From: an uncultured Bacteroidales bacterium
GTDB taxonomy: Bacteria > Bacteroidota > Bacteroidia > Bacteroidales > UBA932
Direction of reading: 5' to 3'
Assembly: GCA_944323445.1 (NCBI GenBank)
Contig: CALUSM010000010.1
Coordinates: 1-64,000 of the forward strand
DNA length: 64,000 bases
This document shows positions 17,353 to 24,439 of this stretch, in pieces. The notes below the pieces were generated by a model, which ran no database searches, had not been told where the DNA came from, and saw nothing but the letters and a program-made list of their open reading frames with translations. Numbering within the stretch: the first letter of the stretch is position 1; each line of letters begins with the position of its first letter. The position numbers were made by a program, and so were the translations under genes.

Positions 17353-17819
17353 AGTTCGGGTCTGTCGGGGTAGTGCTGTCTGTAGGAGATGTCGTAGAGT
17401 ATCTGTCCTCTCTGGGGGCCCCGGGGCCTGTGGGAGATGTGGACGAATGTGGAGTAGAGTATCATCTGGTCGAATGGGATGCGGCTGCGGACTGCTGTCT
17501 GTGCCAGGAGGAGGGGGTCGGGTGCGGCGATGTCGGCGGCCTCTCCCCTGACGTGCTGCGAGCCGTGGACTCCTCCGACGGCTTCGTTGAGCTCGGGGGA
17601 GCGGTAGCCGCTGTTGATGACCAGGGGTCTGCCCCATGCCTTGCGGAGGGGCTGGAGGACGCGGGTCACGAGGAGGATGACGGCCTGCCTTGCGGGGCCT
17701 TCGGGTACGGTGTTGTCTATGCCCATGCGTCGGGCGGTGTCGCTGCGCTGCATCTCGGACCAGGTGAAGTTCTCGGAGATGCGGTCAGCGTAGGTGTCCG
17801 TGTTCCTGTTTGTTTTCAT
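17349..17819 (-). CDS. M15-family peptidase, endolysin-like
   Basis: This 156-residue single-domain protein belongs to the Peptidase_M15_3 group. Visible features are NFTWSEMQRSDTA, VINSGYRSPELN, the zinc motif SQHVRGEAADI with the His and Asp ligands, and VHISH supplying the third ligand. Such enzymes cleave peptidoglycan peptides and are common phage endolysins. There is no signal peptide, consistent with holin-dependent release by the protein encoded just upstream (17785-18180), which overlaps it by 35 bases. Confidence 0.88.
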   Translation of the reverse strand: MKTNRNTDTYADRISENFTWSEMQRSDTARRMGIDNTVPEGPARQAVILLVTRVLQPLRKAWGRPLVINSGYRSPELNEAVGGVHGSQHVRGEAADIAAPDPLLLAQTAVRSRIPFDQMILYSTFVHISHRPRGPQRGQILYDISYRQHYPDRPEL

Positions 17820-18180
17820 GTTCTTGTGTGTCTGTGGGGTTATGGGTGCCGAAGGGAGGTTTTCTGGCGGTGCAGGCTACGCAGTCGCAGCGCATGAGGC
17901 TGCTGACGGCGCAGTCTGTGCCGAGGCGGTCGAGGCGGTTGCGCAGGTCGGAGTTGTCGTCGTAGAGCCTGTCGATCTTGGCGGTGGCGGCCTCGTACCT
18001 GCGGCTGAGGAGCTCGAGCTCCTTCTCCTGGCGGGCGATGACGCTCTGCCATTTCTCGTCTATCCTGCGGGTGTTCTCGAGCCTTGCGGCGGTCTTCTTC
18101 TCGGTGATGAGGAAGAGGGCGATGAGTCCTCCGGTGCCGGTGGCGGAGGCTATGAGCTGTATGATGAGGTCGGGTGTCAT
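17785..18180 (-). CDS. Holin-like small membrane protein with coiled coil
   Basis: The 131-residue protein has one N-terminal TM (LIIQLIASATGTGGLIALFLI, about residues 5-25), then a charged coiled coil (about 30-88) and a Cys-containing tail (CDCVACTARK). Size, topology and position directly before an M15 endolysin are as in Bacteroidetes phage lysis cassettes, so a holin or lysis-regulator role is inferred. The cysteine cluster is unexplained. No family was confidently recognised. Confidence 0.6.
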   Translation of the reverse strand: MTPDLIIQLIASATGTGGLIALFLITEKKTAARLENTRRIDEKWQSVIARQEKELELLSRRYEAATAKIDRLYDDNSDLRNRLDRLGTDCAVSSLMRCDCVACTARKPPFGTHNPTDTQEHENKQEHGHLR

Positions 18181-18252
18181 GGGCGTGGGGTGTCTGGGAA
18201 AAGTCCCGCTCCTGCTTTCTTTGATGCGGGGGCGGGACTGAGCTGCCGTGGG

Positions 18253-18945
18253 TTACGGTGCGGGGGTGTAGACCGCCATGTGGAGCATCTCTCCGGACTT
18301 CTCTCCCGTGGCGGAGTTGACGAAGAAGTACTTCATGAACACCTTTGGTGCGGCCTCGCCGGGCTCGCCGAAGAGGGCGGCGTAGTCGCTGAGGATGTCG
18401 AAGGAGGTGTTGACGACCTCGCGTACACCTCCGATCTGGACTGCCTTGGCGTAGGCGTTGGAGATGCCGTTGGACTGGGGTGCGGAGGCCATGATGACGA
18501 GCTTCAGTCCGGTGACGTCCGCGGGGACGGAGGGGAGCTGGAAGGAGAATGTTCCTTCGGAAAGTTCTATGGCGGCTTCCGCCGGTGCCTCCACTCCTGT
18601 GAGCTCGGGCGGGTTGGCGAGGGCCTCTCCTCCGCAGCGGACGATCCAGAAGTTGAGGCGGGAGTAGAGGTTGGAGCCGGAGATCTTCGATGCCGTCCCG
18701 AGGACGCTGCGTCCCTTCTGGGATGCGGCCATGGCGGTCCATGCGAGGATCTGCTCGTTGGTCAGGCTCCTCCAGCTCTGTGAGAGGGCCTTGAATACTG
18801 ACTTGACGGCGGCCTGCGAGGATGTCCTGACGGAGCCTCCGTAGCCGCGGTTGCGGATGTACTTGCGGCCGCGTGTCTTGGCGGCTGTGACTCCCTTTGC
18901 GGAGCCCGACATCTCTTCGAATGCGATGGAAGGTAGGTACTTCAT
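18253..18945 (-). CDS. Paralogous element protein, copy 1, unknown function
   Basis: The 230-residue protein shares its N-terminal half with the products of 19718-20782 and 20869-21639: an opening LPSIAFEEMSGSAKGVTA, a basic GRKYIRNR block, a helix with TSSQAAVKSVFKALSQSWRSLTNEQILAW, then SGSNLYSRLN. The C-terminal half (about 115-230) is beta-rich (GTFSFQLPSVPADVTGLKLVI). The layout recalls the DUF6266-like proteins of Bacteroidetes, but I cannot confirm membership. The basic N-terminus followed by a beta domain would suit a nucleic-acid- or particle-associated structural protein (inference). No signal peptide. Confidence 0.7.
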   Translation of the reverse strand: MKYLPSIAFEEMSGSAKGVTAAKTRGRKYIRNRGYGGSVRTSSQAAVKSVFKALSQSWRSLTNEQILAWTAMAASQKGRSVLGTASKISGSNLYSRLNFWIVRCGGEALANPPELTGVEAPAEAAIELSEGTFSFQLPSVPADVTGLKLVIMASAPQSNGISNAYAKAVQIGGVREVVNTSFDILSDYAALFGEPGEAAPKVFMKYFFVNSATGEKSGEMLHMAVYTPAP

Positions 18946-18957
18946 GATGCTTGTGTA

Positions 18958-19716
18958 TTAAGGGTTGGACAATAAGTTTCCTTGCTGGGTGCCGCCCCTG
19001 GGGGCGAACATGAATATGAACGGTGTCCATCCGGTGGACTTGGACATGCCCCCGAGGTCGGGTACGGTGAGCACTCCGCCCTCGATGCGTCCCGCGGCCA
19101 TGGCGGAGCCTGGGTGGCCGGTGTTGTTGCTGCCTCCTGTGAGACAGAGGTCTGCGCTGACGTCCTCCGGGAATCCTCCGAGGCGTATGGATACTGAGTC
19201 CCCGAACTCGGAGGTGAACTCGTCGAAGCATATGTGGAGGAAGCACCATCCGTCCTCCACGGCGCAGACGACGTTCCTGTGGTCGAGCTCTTCGGTCAGG
19301 TACTCGAGCGTCAGGTCGGTGTTCGTGCCGGGGAGCACCGGCCGGCGCACTCCCCTGACGGCGTACATGGTGCAGAGGACGAGGGTGATGCTGCCGAGGT
19401 CGTCGTATATGGGGAGCTTCTCGATGCAGAGGGTGCGGCTGTCCCTGAGCCATGTCCTGACGGCGGTGCCTATGGAGTATGTCCTGCTGTATCCGGGGTA
19501 CTCCACCGTCTTCAGCGAGCGCATCCAGCAGGAGGTGACGCAGCTGCGGGGGATGGACAGCTCCGGGAGAGTGATCTCCAGCACCTGTGCGGCGGCGTAC
19601 TCCGGGGAGGCGGTGTCGATGGTGACCGTGCCGTTGAGCACGGCCATGCTGCCGGACTGGAAGTCCTGCAGGGCGATGGGGCCGCAGCCGAAGTTGTTTC
19701 CCGTGGAGTGTATCAT
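18958..19716 (-). CDS. Unknown beta-rich protein of the lysis/structural cassette
   Basis: The 252-residue protein is not recognised. It starts MIHSTGNNFGCGPIALQD, has no TM or signal peptide, is rich in predicted beta strands and contains about ten cysteines, many in hydrophobic strands. It lies between two of the three paralogous genes, one base after 19718-20782 and 12 bases before 18253-18945, so it is part of the same transcript and probably the same structure or process. Confidence 0.65.
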   Translation of the reverse strand: MIHSTGNNFGCGPIALQDFQSGSMAVLNGTVTIDTASPEYAAAQVLEITLPELSIPRSCVTSCWMRSLKTVEYPGYSRTYSIGTAVRTWLRDSRTLCIEKLPIYDDLGSITLVLCTMYAVRGVRRPVLPGTNTDLTLEYLTEELDHRNVVCAVEDGWCFLHICFDEFTSEFGDSVSIRLGGFPEDVSADLCLTGGSNNTGHPGSAMAAGRIEGGVLTVPDLGGMSKSTGWTPFIFMFAPRGGTQQGNLLSNP

Positions 19717-19717
19717 A

Positions 19718-20782
19718 TCAGTCGTAGTCGCTTTTGAAGAATATTCCGGTGGACAGTATGTCGGCGTCGAGGTCGTCGCAGCCTCCCAGGTGGAAGAGCA
19801 TGACGGCGTACTCTCCGAGGTATTCCCTGAGTGATACGGAGTAGGTCTGCGTCCTGTATCCTCCTGCGGCTCCTGTCCTTCCGACCACGTATCCGTAGCC
19901 GGTGAGGAAGTCGTCCTGGGGCAGGGGAAGGGAGAGCATGACGATGCCGTCGCGGGTGCTCTCCGTCAGGGTGATGTCTGCGTTGAGGACGGACGAGCCT
20001 GGGGTTACCTCGATGTCGGCCCGGGCCACTCCGGCCATGGAGAGGGCGCCCTCGGAGGTGACGCGGTTGCGGGGCACGTATGTGTTGCCGGCGATGGACT
20101 CTGTGCGGCACAGCAGGGAGAGGCGGATGTCGCGCCCGGTGAGCCCCGTGGCGGCGTCCATCCAGCAGAGGGTGCAGAAGTATCGCTGTCCCGGCCTGGG
20201 GGTGACTCCGAGCACGGAGGCGCAGGAGGCGGTCAGGTCCGCGTCCCCCCAGTCGGGCCGCATGCCGGGGGTGATGACCACGGTCCTCTCCCATGCGGAG
20301 ACGGTACCGGGGCTCTGGGCTGGGGACATGCGGAATACCAGCAGCATGGTCTCCCTGGGCGGCTGCAGTCCTGTGATGACGACCCTGTCGGGGGAGAGCC
20401 ACATGTCGGAGAAGAGCACCGTGGGAATGTGCTCCCTCCAGTCGGGGGCGTCGCTGCGCAGGGGGAGTCCGGCCATGCGGAGGCTGGAGTTGACGCAGAC
20501 GAAGGCGTTGATGCCGGAGTATCCGGCCTTCTGTCCGAGCACTGCGGGGAAATCCAGGTGTGCGGCCAGCTCCTCCCATGCCCTCATCTGCTCCTGCGTC
20601 AGGCGCGGATAGGCCCGGCTGATGTCGGCCAGGCGGTTGCGTGCCGCTGCCTGGGGCGGGGTGCAGACATGGGGCTGTGTGGTCCTCACCGAGAGGACCT
20701 GGCGGCCCTTGGACACCTTGGCCGTCACGTCCCCGGCGGTGCCGGAGAAGGCGCTGAATGCTATGGAGGGGAGGGCTTTCAT
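19718..20782 (-). CDS. Paralogous element protein, copy 2, unknown function
   Basis: A 354-residue protein opening LPSIAFSAFSGTAGDVTA, then KGRQVLSVRTTQPHVCTPPQAAARNRL, LTQEQMRAWEELA and YSGINAFVCVN, closely parallel to copies 1 and 3. The C-terminal 230 residues form two beta-rich stretches (DRVVITGLQPPRETMLLVFRM and GSSVLNADITLTESTRDGIVML). The ATG at 20782 is chosen because it aligns with the start of copy 1; an upstream in-frame start would add 22 residues without family support. No catalytic motif seen. Confidence 0.7.
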   Translation of the reverse strand: MKALPSIAFSAFSGTAGDVTAKVSKGRQVLSVRTTQPHVCTPPQAAARNRLADISRAYPRLTQEQMRAWEELAAHLDFPAVLGQKAGYSGINAFVCVNSSLRMAGLPLRSDAPDWREHIPTVLFSDMWLSPDRVVITGLQPPRETMLLVFRMSPAQSPGTVSAWERTVVITPGMRPDWGDADLTASCASVLGVTPRPGQRYFCTLCWMDAATGLTGRDIRLSLLCRTESIAGNTYVPRNRVTSEGALSMAGVARADIEVTPGSSVLNADITLTESTRDGIVMLSLPLPQDDFLTGYGYVVGRTGAAGGYRTQTYSVSLREYLGEYAVMLFHLGGCDDLDADILSTGIFFKSDYD

Positions 20783-20868
20783 GGTCTGCGTCTGAGTGTC
20801 GGACGCTAAGATAGCGGAAGGAGGGACAGAGTTCCTTGGAATGGGCACGGATGCCGTAAGTGGCTGAA

Positions 20869-21639
20869 TTATGCGTTGTTATGCTTCTGCAAGCCTGCCG
20901 TCGCCATAGCCTGCAGTCCGTCCCTGACGTCCACCTCCGCCGACAGGCTGCGGCTGTCGGAGCGCAGCCCTGTGATGGTGTCCAGGAGTGCGTGTCTTAT
21001 ATGCACGCTGAGTCTGCGTGCTCCGGAGCCGAGGCGGAAGAGCGCGGCGTAGTCCGGTATGCGGAGCGGGGCCGCCGTCGTACCCGGCCCGGCCGGGGAT
21101 GGCGGGAGGAAGCGGCGCATCATCCCGGGATTGCGTCCCCTGCCCTCGGGGGCCAGCTGGAGCATAGCCAACAGCCGGAAGCGTCCTTCGGGTGCGGACG
21201 GCTCCAGGGTCAGGGCCGTCTCCAGCACCAGGGAGGACCCCTCCGTCCTGGCTCCGGTCACCGCGAGCGAGCGGACCGGGAAGGGCCCCGGCGCCGCCGG
21301 GGACGGAACGCCCTCCCTGCCGAGGGCTGCCAGCCCGTGGTAGGCCGACAGGAAGAGGCAGTAGCCGCTGATGCTGTTGCCGTCGCCGAAGGGCGGACGA
21401 CGCGAGGGCACCCCGCGGGCCAGCCGGTTCCACTCGGCCTGTGCCCGGTGGGGCAGCGAGCCCCATGCCGCGATGGCCCTGCGGTGCAGCTCCAGCTGCC
21501 GGAGCTGGGCCGGGGAGCCACCGAAGACGGGCCGGGGCCTGGAGCGCAGCATGCACCTGCCGTCCCGGTGGTAGAAGGTGACCTCCCCCACCGAGCCCCA
21601 GCAGTCCGAAAGCGGTATGTCAGGTATGAAAGCGGGCAT
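20869..21639 (-). CDS. Paralogous element protein, copy 3, unknown function
   Basis: A 256-residue protein with the same order of elements in a more divergent form: opening FIPDIPLSDCWGSVGEVTF, basic RCMLRSRPRP, helix SPAQLRQLELHRRAIAAWGSLPHRAQAEW and NSISGYCLFLSAYHGLAAL, then a beta-rich C-terminal half. The ATG at 21639 aligns with the starts of copies 1 and 2; a TTG at 21723 is the longer alternative. It is the first gene of the leftward cassette. Confidence 0.65.
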   Translation of the reverse strand: MPAFIPDIPLSDCWGSVGEVTFYHRDGRCMLRSRPRPVFGGSPAQLRQLELHRRAIAAWGSLPHRAQAEWNRLARGVPSRRPPFGDGNSISGYCLFLSAYHGLAALGREGVPSPAAPGPFPVRSLAVTGARTEGSSLVLETALTLEPSAPEGRFRLLAMLQLAPEGRGRNPGMMRRFLPPSPAGPGTTAAPLRIPDYAALFRLGSGARRLSVHIRHALLDTITGLRSDSRSLSAEVDVRDGLQAMATAGLQKHNNA

Positions 21640-22118
21640 GGCGTCAGTGTCGCGGACCCTGTCCCCCTGCGGCGCAAGTCTTATGCTGGGCCGTGGCTCG
21701 GGGGTGGTCCGGTCGGGCTCCAATATAGCAAACGGTATGCACGGTCCGGGGAGAACGGCGGGGCGGACACCGGGATGCGCCCTTATGCGCTGGGCAGGGA
21801 AGAGATTCCTGTCAGTGGCGGACAGACCTCAACCGGAAAAAGGAAAGGAAAGAAAAAACCGTAAAAAAAGAAAAAAAGGAAAAAGGACTGCCTTCTCTGC
21901 CCCGCGGAGGCGTTCTGTCAAGGTTTTTGCGGAAAAAATTACGCCCGGAGGGTGTCATTTTTTGCGGAAAACGGCGGAGCCGCCTGACCTTGACAGGGCG
22001 GCGGAGAGGGGCTAGCTTTGCGGGAGTTTTTGTTTTTGTGGGAGTCAATGCAGTTTGTCTAATATCCTTCTCGTCAGATAATCAGTATATTTTTAAAGCA
22101 ATGGATAGGAAAAAGTCT
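21640..22118. other. Control region between the leftward cassette and the rightward leader
   Basis: About 480 bases without a supportable gene. It holds a purine-rich stretch (21835-21890), a perfect 9-base inverted repeat CTGTCAAGG/CCTTGACAG at 21915-21923 and 21988-21996, and inside it a direct repeat TTTTTGCGGAAAA (about 21924-21936 and 21958-21970). A TAGCTTTG box at 22013-22020 faces right. These could be operators for the leftward operon. Confidence 0.5.
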
Positions 22119-22302
22119 TATCTTTGTTCCGTTATCCGCAAATAGCGGAGACAGACATATTGCTCAATAGCCTTCTGAATCACCACCTCGGAGTTTTGCG
22201 AGCATTACAACACAGTTGGCACTTACGGCTTAGGCGTAGGTGATTCCGTATTGTGTTGTGGCTTGTGGTGAGCCCAGAAGGCGTATGGAGTACCTACGCC
22301 TT
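22119..22302 (+). ncRNA. Structured leader or small RNA with competing terminator
   Basis: A -7 box TATCTTTG (22119-22126) precedes a short hairpin (TCCGC/GCGGA) and a long nested stem: GCCTTCTG 22170-22177 with CAGAAGGC 22275-22282; TCACCAC 22180-22186 with GTGGTGA 22265-22271; ACAACACA 22207-22214 with TGTGTTGT 22252-22259; and CAC-TACG 22220-22227 with CGTA-GTG 22235-22242. The 3' arm of the outer stem overlaps AAGGCGTA (22278-22285), which pairs with TACGCCTT (22295-22302) to form a terminator followed by TTAT. The two folds exclude each other, as in an attenuator. A free small RNA, including a 6S-like rod, is the alternative. Confidence 0.6.
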
Positions 22303-22359
22303 TTATGGTGTTAGGGTAGTAATCGTGAAATTATGTTTAATACTAATAATTAATAACTT

Positions 22360-23181
22360 ATGGGATGGATTATATTAATCTTTGTTATCGTCATTTTTGT
22401 AGTTGCAATCATGTCGGCAAATAAAAAGCAAAAAGAAATGGAAAACCGAGGAAAGGCAATAAATCAAACAATCAGCCAAATGCCTGATTTTAACCCTACG
22501 ACAAAAATAATTGGACCACAGAATCGCTTTGTCTTTGCTGTAGATTATTCAACTCGTAAGATTCTTTACATGCCGGGCTCTGTCAAATATTTTTATTCTT
22601 TTGAAGATGTCATATCTGTTGAATTGATAGAGGATAATAATATTATATCTAAGAAATCTACAGGAAGAACAATAGGAGGTGCGTTAGTAGGTGGATTTGT
22701 GGCTGGTGGTGTAGGCGCTATTGTTGGAGGGCTTTCCGGGTCTTCCAAGCAGCAGAATCTTCATTTGTCCGTCAAAACGAAGTTGCTTCTTCGAAATAAT
22801 GCTTCTCCTTCAGTAGAGATACCATGTTTTGATTGCAGAACAATGACTACGGAAGGGAAACCTGTAAAGGACGGAAGTACTGAATACAATATTTATAAAC
22901 AAGGCTTGAGTTGTGCGCAAAGAATAGTGGACAGTGTCAGTGTTATTATTGATATGGTAGATAGAGAATCAAACTCATCTGTACAGGGTTCGGCAAATAG
23001 TTCGAATATTTCAAATAGAGAAAACATGAATAAACCAGTAATGCCACAGAGCGATCCGTTGGAGGATGAGGTTAGGAGATTGAAAGCAGCAGGTCAATTG
23101 ATACCTGCCGTAAAACTCGTAGTAGATACATTGGGCTTGGGGTTGGCTGATGCCAAGGCTTATGTGGATAATGTGCAATAA
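22360..23181 (+). CDS. Membrane protein with glycine zipper and L7/L12-like C-terminus
   Basis: The 273-residue protein has an N-terminal TM (WIILIFVIVIFVVAIMSA, residues 3-20), a soluble middle part (about 45-105), a glycine zipper RTIGGALVGGFVAGGVGAIVGGLSG (about 107-131), a further soluble part and a short C-terminal domain LIPAVKLVVDTLGLGLADAKAYVDN that closely resembles the C-terminal fold of ribosomal protein L7/L12. It lies behind the attenuator-like leader and ends before a hairpin at 23266-23295. It is AT-richer than the left cassette. A phage-exclusion or immunity role is possible but only inferred. Confidence 0.7.
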   Translation: MGWIILIFVIVIFVVAIMSANKKQKEMENRGKAINQTISQMPDFNPTTKIIGPQNRFVFAVDYSTRKILYMPGSVKYFYSFEDVISVELIEDNNIISKKSTGRTIGGALVGGFVAGGVGAIVGGLSGSSKQQNLHLSVKTKLLLRNNASPSVEIPCFDCRTMTTEGKPVKDGSTEYNIYKQGLSCAQRIVDSVSVIIDMVDRESNSSVQGSANSSNISNRENMNKPVMPQSDPLEDEVRRLKAAGQLIPAVKLVVDTLGLGLADAKAYVDNVQ

Positions 23182-23265
23182 CCGGTTATTTTTTGTATAT
23201 GTCGTCAATTTATAATATGATGGTAAAATATTTCGGCGAGTAAGCTGAGCGAACTGGCTGGTGTG

Positions 23266-23295
23266 GAAGAGCGGTGGTGTGAGCTGCCGCTCTTC
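23266..23295 (+). terminator. Terminator hairpin after the glycine-zipper gene
   Basis: GAAGAGCGG (23266-23274) pairs with CCGCTCTTC (23287-23295) and is followed by TGTTTTG, about 85 bases after the stop codon. Confidence 0.6.
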
Positions 23296-24232
23296 TGTTT
23301 TGTATGGGTGTTTGCGGACGGCGTTGCCGGCTGCAGTCTCTTATGAGTATCAAAGTTCCTCTCTCCTCTCTGGGTCGGACGGAGTCCGGGCCAGTGAGGG
23401 TTTCCTGTGTGCTGTCGCTGCAACGGAGCCGACCGGATGTGCGTTGCCGGAGGGACCGGGCCGAGCCCGATGGCAAGCGAGGGAACGCAGTGAGCGAGTG
23501 CGGCGCGGGCGACAGCGAGGGAGTGGAGGCGATGCACTTCCGGCACTGTGCCGGTCGCAGAGGGGCCGGGACGATGACGCGGGATGCTGAGTCGGAGGTA
23601 TGCCCGGAGACGGTTGAGGGGTGATGCCGCTGATGTGGCGGTGTGAGCTTCGCATACGCCTCAGGGAGGCCGTCAGGGCTCCCTGTATGGAAGATACTGC
23701 TTCGTCCCTTAACAGGGGGCTTCGAGGAATAAGGGCGTTCACTGAGCGGTATGCGTTCCGAACCGGGTTTCAGGGAGGCCGGAGGTCTCCCTGTATGAGG
23801 AATGCCATGAAGCGGAGGCGGACTGTCTTCCTGGACGGCTTGCCGGACAGGAGGACAGGGAGACGGGAGCGACCCGCAGCTGTGCTGCTAAGGGGGCCGG
23901 CCACAGGAGTCAGGCCGTGTGCGGAGTGAGAGGATGTGGTGCGGGATGAGGTGGATGCGGGGTGTGACGGTCTGCCTGTGAGCCTGGCTCCGGAGTCCCG
24001 CAAGCGGCCTGGAGGCCGGTGGCCGACGCAGCGGGACTCTCGCCGGACCCCGCCCCGTCTGACCGGGTCAAGAGGGGTAATCTGTGAACTTGTTGGTACG
24101 GAGACACTTAACATAATCCGGATTGTGTGCGCTTTGCTCACACAATAAAGGTTGGATTATGTTAAGTAGCGGATTAATGGCCGGGGCGGTCGAGGCGTTC
24201 CGGCGGAGGGCGGACGGTTGGCCTGGAGGGCC
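23296..24232. other. GC-rich non-coding block with internal repeats
   Basis: Nearly 1 kb with no convincing reading frame on either strand; the short frames present have shadow-like compositions. It contains two copies of a hairpin unit (CAGGGAG...CTCCCTG followed by TATG) at 23662-23685 and 23771-23793, and purine-rich GCGAGGGAACGCAGTGAGCG-type sequence near 23475. It continues at 26329-26564 beyond the insertion sequence. It may encode a large structured RNA or be a degraded region. Confidence 0.4.
24106..24167. repeat. 62-base nested palindrome with dif-like half sites
   Basis: ACTTAACATAATCC (24106-24119) and GGATTATGTTAAGT (24154-24167) are a perfect 14-base inverted repeat. Inside, ATTGTGTG (24122-24129) pairs with CACACAAT (24139-24146). 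Each outer arm contains TTATGTTAAGT, one base different from the XerD half site TTATGTTAAAT of the E. coli dif site. It could be a recombination site, an origin-like hairpin or a very small mobile repeat. Confidence 0.55.
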
Positions 24233-24439
24233 TGATGAGGGCAGGGAGTGTCGGGCGCTTGCGGCTGACTCTCCCTACCGCTTTGTGTTTTGCCGGCGGC
24301 CCCTGGGCCGGCGTGCGGGAGGGTCAGCGGTGCGGTTACCGCAACGGAGCTTGCGGAGTGAGGACGGGCGTACGGCTGAGGCCGCTCTGCCCTTGGAGCA
24401 AGCCTCCGGGCGGCTTGCCGGGCGGGGGCTTGCGGGCGT
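24233..24439. repeat. 207-bp target-site duplication, left copy
   Basis: Identical by eye over all 207 bases to 26122-26328, directly abutting the insertion sequence on each side. Very long, variable target duplications are known for IS1634 and the related IS1549. Confidence 0.85.

Noticed and set aside
17840..19453. A 537-residue leftward frame across the holin-like and paralogue genes
   Set aside because: Arg/His-rich composition and full overlap with three well-supported genes show it is an alternate-frame artefact.
22170..22282. Retron-type non-coding RNA
   Set aside because: The long hairpin is suggestive, but no reverse transcriptase is encoded nearby.
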